Program-made: the position numbers and the translations under genes
Notes under the pieces: generated by a model
Told to the model about the DNA's origin: nothing
Databases searched by the model: none
What the model saw: the letters and a program-made list of their open reading frames with translations, nothing else
DNA from: Porodaedalea pini
Taxonomy: Eukaryota > Basidiomycota > Agaricomycetes > Hymenochaetales > Hymenochaetaceae
Assembly: GCA_002794775.1 (NCBI GenBank)
Contig: NBAY01000078.1
Location: 62,001 to 126,000, forward strand
Direction: 5' to 3'
Length of the DNA stretch: 64,000 nucleotides
In this document: piece by piece, positions 10,966 through 21,539 of the stretch
Layout: every line of letters starts with the position of its first letter
Numbering within the stretch: position 1 is the stretch's first letter

Positions 10966-12000
10966 ATATCAGCTGCATCGACACCGCATGGTGTGACAGC
11001 AGAGACGGCAACAAGCTGTTCCTGTGGTACAGGTAAGCCAGCCTTGCCAGTGTCTGGAATCCTGGTGCAGGATCCACCATTGCTGCAGCCACCGCAGACA
11101 ATGGCTGAGGTGCATATGGTGACTGTTGGATATCTGCATGATGCGTGTACTCCTGGTGCATCGGTGTGATAGGTGGCATGCCGTACCCATACATTCCTGC
11201 CACTGCTGATGCCGACGATTGTCCAGTCGTTAGGTGCCCATTTGGTGACTTTGTCCGCTCCCGTTCACACTTGGCGTGCACCTATTCATAGGAAGGCCAC
11301 GCAGATGGGGTGTGGCTCGACTGGCGCAAGCTGCGGGGCAAGGGCAAATGTGCCTGCGCCTGCATCACTGTCACTTTCCCCATACCCACACCAGCACTGT
11401 CATCGACACAAAGTGTGTCACTCCACTCAAGCAGGCAGTGCACCTGCACTGGGTGCAGCATCTGAATCTGTCTTTGCTCCCTGTCTTGCAAACTCTGACA
11501 TCTGTTGAGCGGCCTGTTGAACTTGTCGGCACTTGCACTCAAGCTGCTCAACGACTCTGATGAGGACAAGTCATCTAGCGGTGGTCACTCCCGTTCTTGG
11601 TATGAACTTTGATGCTGGCGTTGGCACCGTTGTTGGGATTGCTGTTGGGATTGCTGCTGGGATTGATAATACCGACGCATGTCCCCTGGCTCCTCCGTGA
11701 TCCCGGATATCCCAAACCCTGCAAAACTTGCATTCTGGTTCTGGCTTGTTGCCATAGCCATCGCTGGTGGGCCATGCATTGGTCAGGCACAGATGCATGT
11801 CTTAAAGCCTCATCTCATTCTTGCCCTCGCTTGTGCACAAAATGCGCCGCAGACTCTGGGTGGACACCATACTCCTGCTGCTTGCTGTAGTCATCTGCAG
11901 GTGCAGAGCGATGGGACTGTGATTGTGACTTTGCACTCCCCTTCCCCTTTGCCTCACGGTCCCAATCACACTCAGATGACCCAGCACGTTGTCAGGTGCG
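10966..12000 (-). pseudogene. Remnant of a Gln/Ser-rich protein gene
   Basis: Several minus-strand frames look like pieces of one decayed gene. The upstream piece (about 11779-11585) reads MAMATSQNQNASFAGFGIS, then EEPGDMRRYYQ and a run of QQQSQQQSQQ. Next (about 11569-11282) is an SSSESLSSLSAS segment. Then (about 11281-10966) comes a region with MYGYGMPPITPMHQEY and PLSAVAAAMV. The low-complexity Gln/Ser/Pro composition is that of a regulatory or scaffold protein, but no domain is recognisable. It sits in the unique centre of E, next to the Tc1 fragment. The frames are separated by shifts and stops, so I treat it as a pseudogene of unknown function. Confidence 0.35.
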
Positions 12001-13691
12001 GTGCCTGTTTGAGATCAAATTATGCAACTATGATATTAGGATTCTTAATCACATTCACTACACTAAAGCAAGCAGAGTAATTCTAGACATCCAAGTGGTG
12101 AAGGGAACCCCTATGCATATGATTCAGAGACTCAGATATAACAAAAACAATACAAAGAAAGAAAGAAAGACACACTCAGAAGGCGAACCCAAGTCAGGAG
12201 GGGACATGTGGACTTCTATAGAAACTTCCACCATAATTCTGATCACGATGTCAAAATGTGTGTGCAATAAGTAATCTGATGACTCATACCTTATATGTAA
12301 TGGAACCTCATTAGATGGCTAGAGTGGTCTAGACCATAACTCAGCCAAGCGGTCATGCAGCATAGAGCAAAGAGCATTAATGTTTAGAAGATAGAGTGAT
12401 GGCATGGCAGATTGCTGATAATTAGTGAATATGAAGACAGAAACCAGTATTTAACAAGTACAATTTTCTCAATATTGTCAGTCTGTGCAGATGCATGCAA
12501 AGACAGAGTTGTTTTCAGGAACTCACCGAGTGATGGAAGCACAGTCATGAATTCTCTGTCATTAGTGCTGATCCATAGAAGAAAAGATCAGCCAAGCCAT
12601 TTAGCAGACAAATGGAAGCACAAAGAAGGTTATGGAAGAATTAGAAGGTCAGGGAATGTTATAGAACCCCGATGGAATTGCATGGAACAGTATAGATTGT
12701 TGATGGAATATCTTAATATTGAACCGACAAAGGCCCTTTTGCCCACAGCCACCATCAGAAATGACAAATTCTGACAAATTCTGACAAATTCTGACTAAAA
12801 TTTGTCAGAATTAGTCACTATTAGTCACTATTAATCAGCCTTCTCTCTGCCGCTTTTGCACCTTTTATTACAGCACCCCCCCAAAGCAGCAACTACAGCT
12901 GCAGATCACAAAATACCCTCAAACCGGCATCTCACAGATCACTCAAGCTGGCAACTCTGCAAATCGCTCAAAGCGGCAACTCTGCAGATCACTCAAAGTG
13001 GCAGCATACACACAACACTTTGAGCTCAAACAACCCATTTCTCACTTGAACAAAATCGGAAAAATCATTAAAAATTTAAATCTAATTAGAAATTTAATAT
13101 GCCATCTTCCCCATGAGTATTGGTGTATAAATTGCCACATCACATCAACTAATTTGAGCTTTCTTGATGATGAAAAAATAGTTTGCACATATAAGACAGC
13201 ACAGAGCCTTTATGTTATATTAGGACTCACTCCAATGGATGTCCCAAGGAAAAATAAGGTGATACATGAAGCTGAGAACATAGGAGCATAACTTGCAGCC
13301 AGACTGAAGATTGCAGTGAAGTACAATATAAGGTTGAAAGCAGTACTCTGAGTGAGTAAGTCAGAGCCTCCAGAGAAAAAGTCAGCAAGGGAAATCTTTG
13401 TTTAAGCATTGAATTTCTACATGATCCTCATCCTACAACACTGAGCATCATTCCAGAAAACATTGAGGAAGAGAGATCTACAATATGACTACCTATAACT
13501 GTAGAAGTTGCAAGTTAAGCAGAAATGTGCAAGAACAAAAAAAAGGATATATATTAGTAATAAGCTTACTACACCTGTTCTTACACATGGGCAACTGACA
13601 TAATGTGACAACCAATATTGTATTTAGTGGGGCTTTAGTGTAATTATAATTTCACAATAAAGTTCAAGTTTCTTCCAGACAGACTAAGATA
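12001..13691. other. AT-rich centre of E, no gene; short tandem repeats
   Basis: No recognisable gene. Two small repeat patches: near 12760-12830 direct and inverted copies of TTCTGACAAA / TTTGTCAGAA with repeated TTAGTCACTA, and 12895-13010 three to four copies of a ~25-bp unit CGGCAACTCTGCAGATCACT. Scattered frames up to 120 codons (12412-12774) show no motifs. Confidence 0.5.
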
Positions 13692-13796
13692 ATACAGGTG
13701 GGTGTAAGTGAAGTCTAAGTCATGTGCACCAGTTTGGCTGGGAGTTGCTGCATAAAGCTTGCACATGACTCAGCTATCACTTATACCCACCTGTAT
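13692..13796. mobile_element. 105-bp two-stem hairpin (possible MITE)
   Basis: Ends ATACAGGTGGGTGTAAGTGA (13692-13711) and TCACTTATACCCACCTGTAT (13777-13796) are near-perfect inverted repeats. A second nested pair, AGTCATGTGCA and TGCACATGACT, lies inside. Size and structure fit a miniature inverted-repeat element; no target duplication was established. Confidence 0.55.
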
Positions 13797-13834
13797 ATTG
13801 CCTGTAGAACTCAGATAAAGCTAGAATAGATATG

Positions 13835-14307
13835 TGTTAGGACTCAAACTTTCCACTTATTTTGATTTTAATCCATCTCCCTTTTCCTTTAATATTGCGC
13901 ATTCATCTTAATCACTTTCCTTTCAATGCCAATCCATGCTATATAATAAGTTCTCATGCTTATGTCAACCACAATCCTTCCCACACTCACTCCTTCAGAT
14001 GCGACCTTCATTTGTTCCATTACATAAACTATATAGTTCTTAGATAATATGGTCTCACAGGTCCTGAGCTTAAGAGGGAAGCAGGAATCATATGAACACC
14101 TGTTCTACTTTTCCTCTTACCTCTATGACAATCTAGGTGAGATCGTGTCCCCCTCCTGTAGTAGTATATGTTATATTAATCCTCTCACCTCCACGACAAC
14201 CTAGCCTGAGTACAGCGTGTCCTGAGTCCTTGCTCGAGTATAGCATGTCCCAGATGATAGCCAGCCCAGGCCGTCTCGCTTGAGCCCACCCAAGCCTCCA
14301 CCTAACA
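13835..14307 (+). repeat. Solo gypsy LTR in the centre of E
   Basis: 473 bp, TGTTAG...CTAACA, same family as the other gypsy LTRs in the window but diverged. Flanked by the 5-bp duplication ATATG on both sides, so it is a clean solo LTR left after recombination between the two LTRs of an element. Confidence 0.88.
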
Positions 14308-14330
14308 ATATGAGCACTGTGTTTAAACCC

Positions 14331-14635
14331 AAGTCCTGGTGAAGCTAGGATGGATCTAAGCATTGCATTTAAAAAAGCAAGTCCTGGCAAAGCCAGGATG
14401 GATCTAAGCATTGTGTTTAAAAAAGCAAGTCCTGACAAAGCCAGGATGGATCTAAGCATTGTGTTTAAAAAGGCAAGTCCCGGCAAAGCCGGGATGGATC
14501 TGAGCATTGCATTTAAAAAACAAGTCCTGGCGAAGCCGGGATGGATCTGAGCATTGCATTTAAAAAACAAGTCCCGGCGAAGCCGGGATGGATCTAAGCA
14601 CTGCGTTTGAAGCGAAGTCCCGGCTTCGCTGGGAC
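14331..14635. repeat. ~48-bp minisatellite, about six units
   Basis: Units of the form AAGTCCTGGCAAAGCCAGGA followed by TGGATCTAAGCATTG and a T/A-rich spacer. Each unit contains a small inverted repeat (TCCCGGC...GCCGGGA). It starts just after the solo LTR. The long minus-strand frame over it is only a translation of the repeat. Confidence 0.88.
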
Positions 14636-15306
14636 TTCAGCTGGTGTTAGAATATCAGAGAAGGTTCTAGAACTTAGTCACCATAGTTACCAAATCTATA
14701 AATATACCACTGTAGTCTATATAAGGAGGGCCTAGCCCCCCCACATTATAACGATTTTACTTGTGATTTATTGTGTGATTAGTCTGACTTATTTTGTTAG
14801 GACCAGTGTTGGAACAGGTGACTAATCTGTCCAATGTACCGGAACTAGTAGATGTCCTTCTCGAAGACTCTAGGTAAGCGTTCTTGAGCTAGTTGTATGG
14901 AAGGGTGATTGGCTTGTTGAGCGCTTGGTCTTAGCAGGAGAATAACAGTAATAGCAGCGAGCTGTGGGCTCAAGCTGAACTAGTATTGAAGACGTGTCAA
15001 GGGCAGAAGAATTTTGCTGAGGAGACAAGGGCGCTCCTGCTCGCCTCTTTATAGAGTTTGGGTTCTTCAAACCTTAGCTCCACAGCTAACCTAATTCTAA
15101 CTAGTCGGGAAATGACTTCTCCACTTCTCCCGTGATCTGCAGTAATTCGTAGAACCTTCCGCTCCACTATGACATCGTTGTGTGCTATAAATAGCCACTT
15201 GCGCCACTTGCTCCAAAGTTCTCATGCTTTACTCCACCGTTGTGGAGTATTGCATCATGGTGATGTCACTGTGCTATAAATAGCCACTTGGTTCCGAGAG
15301 TCTCGT
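14636..15306. other. No gene; promoter-like TATA segment
   Basis: Contains TGTTAGAATATCAGAG near 14646 and TCTATATAAGG near 14719, an arrangement like the start and TATA of an LTR, but no partner copy or end could be found. Two near-repeats of TGTGCTATAAATAGCCACTTG occur at about 15180 and 15268, each a TATA-like box followed by the same 10 bases. Confidence 0.4.
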
Positions 15307-16152
15307 CTATTCCCTTTCCAGGGATGAGTCATCCATCGGTTGATCGGTAGATTCGGTGGTGCCTGTCTGGCTTCCTCCTGGTGCAGGGACTGGTAGTGGG
15401 TTTCCTTCACCACTTCTATCGTCCACTAGTCTGGTTGCTGCCATTAGGCCTTCTTTGTAAGCCCAGGTGTATCCCGTTGTTAAGCCAACTTCACTGGGCA
15501 CTACATCGATGCCAATTACCACTTTGAGTTGTACTCCATAATAGGTTTGAGTAGCACGGCGGTCTACTGTTAAGTAACTGTCGAAGCCCCTTTGCCATGT
15601 AGTGATGAGGTCATCGATGATTTCATCTCTGAGTTCCCAGAGTTCGTGCTGCACTTCTTGTTGTGTCTGGCGGGTAGTGATTGGCCAGTCAAGGAGAATT
15701 GCCCATTGGCCACATTGTCGGTGGTGTTCCCTTTGTGTGATCCATATTGTAAGGCCTGCTAGTGCTGCGTACATTTGTTCATCTGCTAGCCACCATTTGA
15801 GCTCATACATGTATGCCGTACTCGTCCTTCCCTGCATAACTGGCTCCTGCTGTTGTTTGCTGAGTGGTCTGTGCTGTGAGGCAATGAGCATTGTGTTCTG
15901 TACTGACACCGCCTCCAGAACGCATAGGAAGATTTGCTCATGTGCTGCCCATGAGTAATGGTACAGCTCCCAGCAGAAGTTGCACAGCTCCATTGACTCA
16001 GGTAGGTGCATCTTATCGCTTCAGCATGGCCATGCTGTTCGATATACTTCTTGCGCTCGCTTCCTGGCTTTGTCATAGATTGTTGTGGGTGCCTCCTGGC
16101 CGAATCCTGGCTGGTAGGCGAATTGGTTTGTTGTTGATCCTGTCGATCCCAT
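15307..16152 (-). pseudogene. 282-codon frame of unknown function, one in-frame stop
   Basis: Reading from ATG at 16152 the frame opens MGSTGSTTNQFAYQPGFGQE, has a single TGA at 16023-16021 (codon 44), and continues open from MHLPESMELCNFCWELYHYS to a stop at 15307. The protein is rich in Trp, Gln and aromatic residues (for example WWLADEQMYAAL, ELWELRDEIIDDLITTWQRG) and ends in a Gly/Pro/Ser/Asp tail. The length and the coherent composition on both sides of the stop argue for a real gene with one nonsense change. I do not recognise the family. It lies in the unique centre of E on the minus strand; a Gag-like retroelement protein is one possibility. Confidence 0.45.
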
Positions 16153-17451
16153 GTCGATCTGCTGATCCTTCCTAAAATAGCAATTTCCTGTAACATATTT
16201 AGTAAGAGCTTAAGCAAAAGGCTTAAGCAACTAGTGAATTTACTGATCTTATTGTGTGTTAAGACTGACTCATATAGTAAAGCTTAAGTAAGGGGCTTAA
16301 GCAACTAACGCAGTAGTTTAGCATTCATTACGTATTACATTGACGTGTACTTAGCTTGAGCACCTGGCTTGAGCACTTAGTGAAATTATCTGAGAAATCT
16401 GAGCTCTAGAAGATCTAGAGCAAACTGCTATTTGACACCTTAGAAACTAAATAACATACATCTCAGCCTCTCGACAACCTGAGAAGACGTTTGACTCAAG
16501 ACAAGTCCAACTGACTCAGTGGAAATTGTGATTGTGAATATTACACTGTTTTATTTCATTACACTTTCCAGCACGACAATGTCGTGTGCCATCAATCCAC
16601 GCATGCGGTCCATGCTACTGTGTTCTTTCTTCTGTTCTTTCGTTGCTTCTTTCGCCTTCTCCTTCACAGGCCATGCAGCTGTCAGGAAGATATACTCTCC
16701 TCTCCATCCTCTCCCCCCTCTTCATCCTCTTCCCCCTCCTCTTCATCATCATCATCGTTGTTGTCGTCGTCCACAGGATACCAATAATCATACCATTCGC
16801 TCATTCTTCTCAGGATTGCTTGCACTGTCCATGCCATCCCCATCGCAAGTGCATCCACAGGGAGCATCCTTGCACGCTGCATCCCCCAAGCCTGTGCATG
16901 CCCCAGGCCCGTCATCACTGCACTTGCATGCTGGCAAGGTGCAGCCCCAGGGAGTGTCTGTGCACGGCTCACCATCGCTGTCATCTGCACGGCCAAGGCT
17001 GAGGCAGAAGGGTAGCAATCAGCGGATTCAACAGGTACGCTTGCCCGCCTGCCATATGCATGAGACAGTGGGCGATGATGCCTTGCAGCATGGCTGCTGC
17101 TGCTGTTGGATGTCTGGCCTGGCATCTGCACCTCTGGATAGGCAGTATACTGTGCACCACCCGCAGCATCTCATTTGCGGTGCCAAGGCTGGGCAGGGCT
17201 TGGTGCATGCATATTCAGGTGCAATTTGGATGGGGCGAGCGTCACTTTCGTGCTCGATTTTGGTGGGTACAAGTTTCGCTGGGTGATGTCTGACGTGCAT
17301 GAATACAAGGACAATGAGGGCATGCGGGACATGCCGGCATTCACACTAATGCTCTCCTTTATTCCCGACTCAGCTCTACATTCCATGAATTTTAAAAGAA
17401 GAAAAAAAAGGAAATTCATGAATAAGTCTTTATTCACACCACACTATATAT
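16153..17451. other. Centre of E: GCTTAAGCA repeats and an acidic-tail frame
   Basis: Between about 16205 and 16310 the motif GCTTAAGCA recurs in a loose tandem array. A minus-strand frame (17131-16682) ends in a strongly acidic tail after RRMSEWYDYWYP and could be an exon of a decayed gene; opposite-strand frames overlap it and nothing is recognisable. Inner right-arm boundary at 17451/17452. Confidence 0.35.
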
Positions 17452-17967
17452 CAGGCTGTAGTAGATAGGATTGTCTATGTAATGCAAGAAATTTTGTATT
17501 TTTACCTGTCAAATTGGTAGAGCTGTATGAAATGGACTGTCCAAACCCAGGTGAGAGCAGGTGTCCAAAGAACAGAAACATCCCCATTACACCACGAATG
17601 GTGCACAGAGTGACACCAAACTTATGCATGGGATTGCCATACATGTAAACCTAATTTACAGGTGGAGAAAAAAAAATTATGGGATGAGAGGAAAGGGGTA
17701 TGAGTTTTGCATTAGTGAGGGTGAGGTGTTGAAACAGGGCTGGTCGACATTGTTTGACTTATTTTGACAAAAAAATTCATCTAACCCCAGATATTTTTAC
17801 AGATTCAGATTCAGATGAGCAAGTACATTTTTTTGAGTGCTTAGTGAACATTTATCATGAGGAATTGACACAGTAAATTGTCATTTACTCGAATTTCTGC
17901 AGTTATGCCACAAGACGTGTCAAAACCACATGAATTTGATGTGTGACAATACTTCTGAAAAGGGCAG
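17452..17967 (-). mobile_element. Tc1-like element end, inverted copy
   Basis: Reverse copy of 10260-10775, ending CTGAAAAGGGCAG followed by TA. It is cut at 17452, inside the element, which marks the inner breakpoint of the inverted duplication. Confidence 0.8.
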
Positions 17968-19040
17968 TAATACTTTTAATGACTACAATAAATGTAATCA
18001 GGTGCTATATCTCGGAGTTAGAGGAAAGTTCTGAAGGGGGAGAGGAAATACATGCAAAACTGCTGTATGTTTCTTGGATTTGTGTTGAGTTTCACGAAGC
18101 ATGAACTGTATCACCTCTCATTTCACTCCCCATTCCGAACTTTTCCCTCACCCACAAAACTAAGGACTGGATATCTTTCTTGGAGCATACTTAAATACAA
18201 TCAACTACTCTTCTTGAGCTTCTCATACTTTGAACCAACCAAAAACATGAATATATGCTTTCTCTGAACTTCTAAAAATTGTGATTTTTGATGTTTTGCA
18301 ATTCACCCAGCTCCAACCATTGAGGATGGAAACTTGTAAATTTTCAGAAACATATATATATCCATTCTGGATATGCCCAATATTTTATGTGCCATCAAAG
18401 TAAAAAATGGGAACAGGATATACAAAACACTCAGATTCAGGAGATCTCATGAAGTCACCTCCTTCTCTATTATGAAGTCAGTTCATGTCTGATTGGCTTG
18501 AAACCTTGCATACATACACAATGTAACACTTACTTCATGGCAGATTAGTTGTCAGGCCTTTCAGGATATATTTTACTTTTGTGTATGCTTCTGGAGGCCT
18601 GGTACTGCATGTCAAGATTACTGTTGTATTTATGACTCCATAAAAAAATGTGTTGGACATGTAATTCTTGGATATGCTAGAGATACATACATAATAAAAC
18701 TATTCCATATTTTTTTCTATTTTTAAACACATCTGTAGAATTGTTTTGAGGCCAACAGCTGAGACTTTCGAGATGTCTGAAAGACTCGGAATGCTTTGAT
18801 TGCTTGTTTAAGATGTGTTGATCGGCCAAATCAGGCAACACAACCAACGCGTTGTCATTGTTCATGTTGTTTCATCTCCACCATCGACAATGAGCTCAGG
18901 TGTCCCACTAGCCACGCACTCAAGGTAAGCACAAACAAAAATCATAAAACCTATCTAAATATACTAATAATTACTTCTCAGCATTTTTTTGCTTGCCTGA
19001 AGGGACAGAACATGACGAGCTCACCAAGACACCACTGGCC
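17968..19040. other. AT-rich arm sequence (right)
   Basis: Mirror of 9187-10259. A plus-strand frame at 18796-19044 contains a plausible intron (GTAAGC near 18925 to CTTCTCAG near 18980) upstream of the eS6 fragment and may be part of the same or another captured transcript; not recognised. Confidence 0.4.
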
Positions 19041-19420
19041 ATGAAGTGTTGACATCACTGACCTGGTGATGGGCCAGCAAAAGATAATCAACATCAATGA
19101 TGAGCATCGTTACCACATTTTCCATGGCAAGAAGATGTCCCAGGTGTCCCTAGCGACTTGCTTGGTGATGAGTTCAGAGGCTATGTCTTCTGCATCTCTG
19201 GTAGAAATGATGAGCAGGACTTCCCGATGAAGCAGGGTGTACTCATTCATAACTGCTTGCCTTCTCCTTTCTGCTGGTCACTCTTGCTACCATCTCTGCC
19301 GCACTGGTGAGAAGGTGCAAGCCGGTCCATGGCTGCATCATCGGTCACAACATCACTGTCCTCTCTCTCGTCATTGTTGGGCAGGGAGGGACTGGCGACA
19401 TCTACTGAAACTGTCGAGTG
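19041..19420 (+). pseudogene. Captured ribosomal protein eS6 gene fragment
   Basis: Pieces of the 40S ribosomal protein eS6 (RPS6) can be read in order across several frames. After ATG-AAG at 19041 come [16 protein letters not shown] (eS6 consensus GQQKxxEIDDE) and [16 protein letters not shown]. Next are [11 protein letters not shown], then [14 protein letters not shown] (consensus DGHSCYRPRRTGE) and GCIIGHNITVLSLVIVGQGG (consensus RGCIVGxDLxVLxLVIVKxG). Homology ends at a stop near 19397, so the basic C-terminal half is absent. At least three frameshifts separate the pieces. eS6 is a small-subunit ribosomal protein, so this is a host gene fragment picked up by a transposon. It lies between an AT-rich block and a solo LTR within the arm, with an identical inverted copy at 8807-9186. 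Confidence 0.78.
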
Positions 19421-19806
19421 GTTCAACTTCCCTTGCCCTGTTCACCTGGGACACATTCCTCACCTCTTCCTTCTGCCCCCGCCAATGTTCCACATGCCTC
19501 AGCATCGACGTCAGCCATTTTCCCAACTGCCTTTCTCACTGCTCACTTTGGTGAACGTGACATAACCATTGTGTCTAAGAAGGATCTCATTCCAATCAAA
19601 ACATTTGCAGCAACCTCTTCTCATGCATCAACTCCACCTGTCCTTTGATGCTCACAGATGCTTATCAACGCCCAGAGCCAGAGAGCCCACCGCAGCAAGT
19701 ATGGCCACCGTCCACACCCCATGCTATCCCCACCCTCATCTGCATTAGCATTTGATATCATCATCGAGTGCCAGCTTGAACCACTTGCCCTTCCAGCACG
19801 TGCACC
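19421..19806. other. Frame continuing past eS6 homology, unassigned
   Basis: Three overlapping plus-strand frames run through this stretch (for example one containing FSQLPFSLLTLVNVT). Sequence composition is coding-like but not recognised. It ends at the solo LTR. The mirror copy lies at 8421-8806. Confidence 0.3.
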
Positions 19807-20201
19807 TGTTAGGACTCGAACTTCCTCTTTTCTTTTAATCGCCCCTGTTCATTATATTTAATCATCTTTCCAATTGCTTCCCACGCCCCTTCCAGATGAC
19901 CTTCATTTGTTCCATTCCCACCCATATGTAATGTTAGGTAATATAGTCTCATGGTCATCGCTATATAAGGTCTCAGGAATCGCATGAACTCCTTGTTCTG
20001 CTTTTCCTCTTATCTCTGTGACGACCTAGGTGAGACTCGTCCCCCTTGTATTAGCTTAGACTTGTATTAATCCTCTTACCTCCACGATGACCTAGCCTGA
20101 GTACAGTGTGTCCCGAGTCCCTGCTTGAGTATAGCACATCCCAGACAACAGTCAGCTGAGGCTTGCCCAGTCCGAGTCATCTCCCAGACTCCTGCCTAAC
20201 A
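19807..20201 (+). repeat. Solo gypsy LTR in right arm
   Basis: TGTTAG...CTAACA, 395 bp, flanked by GCACC on both sides (19802-19806 and 20202-20206). It retains the LTR landmarks TATATAAGG and GTTCTGCTTTT seen in gypsy C. Inverted copy at 8026-8420. Confidence 0.88.
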
Positions 20202-20221
20202 GCACCACATGATGTATGCCC

Positions 20222-21160
20222 CACCTCCACCTGCAAAATCATCTTCTGTGTCCGCTGTTGCTGCAGCATCTACCTCAGGTTCTGTAAGCATCCCCCCTCT
20301 TTCCCCCCAATCTCTGATACTTGAGTGATGAGCGGCTGTTGATCGGTGTCTTTTTCTCTATCACATTTTTTTCCCTCTGACTACGCCGAAAACATTTGAC
20401 AAAAAAACAGACATTGGCAGTCCTGCGTGCACACCACTCACACCACCCTGCACCAGCAGCACCCCCACCGGCAGTCAACACTTACTATGGGCATGAAGAC
20501 ACCAGCAATCTTTGTGTGTGCTTCATCAGCCATACCTTCAACTGCCCCAAGATCCTTCCTCTGTCATCCTCCACCTCTTCCACATCATCCTCAACTGCAG
20601 TCATCTCACGTGCCCCCTGCTACCACAATGGTAGGATCAAGAGGGGCACCAGTGATACCAAATACGCTTGCACACTTTGTCGTATATGTGCTGCATCGCA
20701 CTTGCCTCACTGTTCATGCACGAGATGTAGCATCCTGCAGTCAGTGCTCTGCTGCACCGGGGCGGTGCGGGGAAAGGTGATGGGGTGAGCCAGAGTTGGA
20801 TAAGAGGGAAGGTGAGGTGTCTCTCTCATCAAAGGTGAATACCTCTTTGGACACATCCAACCCCTGTGGTCTTCCGACAGAGCTGATGTCAATGGACCCC
20901 TCTGACAGATTGCATGTGCCAACAGCCTACCAGATGGATGCTTCACTTCCATCCACTCAGCAGATGCAGACTCAAAGGCAGCCTAATGACAAGCATTGTA
21001 AGATCCTTGCAAAACTGCTCACACTGCTGTCACCTCTGTCATTGCCGCTTCTTCACCTGCAGTGCACTTTTGTCACCGCACTCACTCTCATATCAAAATT
21101 CTTACAGGATCGATGCTATTCAAATTGAACATGGGTGAATCTCTCTGGTCCCATCACATG
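20222..21160 (+). other. Unrecognised coding-like block, right arm
   Basis: Overlapping plus-strand frames of 130 codons (20396-20788) and 110 codons (20796-21128). The first reads TLAVLRAHHSHHPAPAAPPP then NTYYGHEDTSNLCVCFISHT and a Ser/Thr-rich stretch; the second opens MDKREGEVSLSSKVNTSLDT. A possible intron separates them. It may be another captured host gene fragment, as with eS6 and the heparinase on either side, but I cannot name it. Confidence 0.3.
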
Positions 21161-21539
21161 TGGTTGGATGCCATGAATGTGCACTGGGTGATGCCCTAGG
21201 ACCATGTCTCTGGGTCGGCAAGAGTACTATGCCGCTGCAGGAAGAGCAGTCACATGGCATGCAATGCATGAAAAGCTAGGGTGCAAGCACATTTGGATTG
21301 TCTCTGGTCTCTGCAGTGCACAATGTGATGCACTTCCCAAGTCCACCCTTTTCAGATGCAGGCGCAAGCCCGGAGTTTGGTCATGTGAGGATGAAGGCAG
21401 GCATGGCAAACAGGGCACTTAGATGTGCTGTGATGCTGCTAGATGATGCAGCCGTGCATTTATCCCAGAGCATCACATCAACATGACCATCACCATGCAG
21501 AAGAACCAGGTCTAGACTGTGAGGAAGACATGCTACTTT

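Noticed and set aside
12412..12774. 120-codon plus-strand frame in the centre of E
   Set aside because: No motif, no splice context, composition like the surrounding AT-rich DNA.
14133..14570. 145-codon minus-strand frame
   Set aside because: It is only the translation of the 48-bp minisatellite and LTR end.
10260..17967. A second Tc1 composite insertion flanked by TA in the centre of E
   Set aside because: Its right end and TA are only the inverted duplicate of the left ones, so the flanking TA is not independent evidence of insertion.
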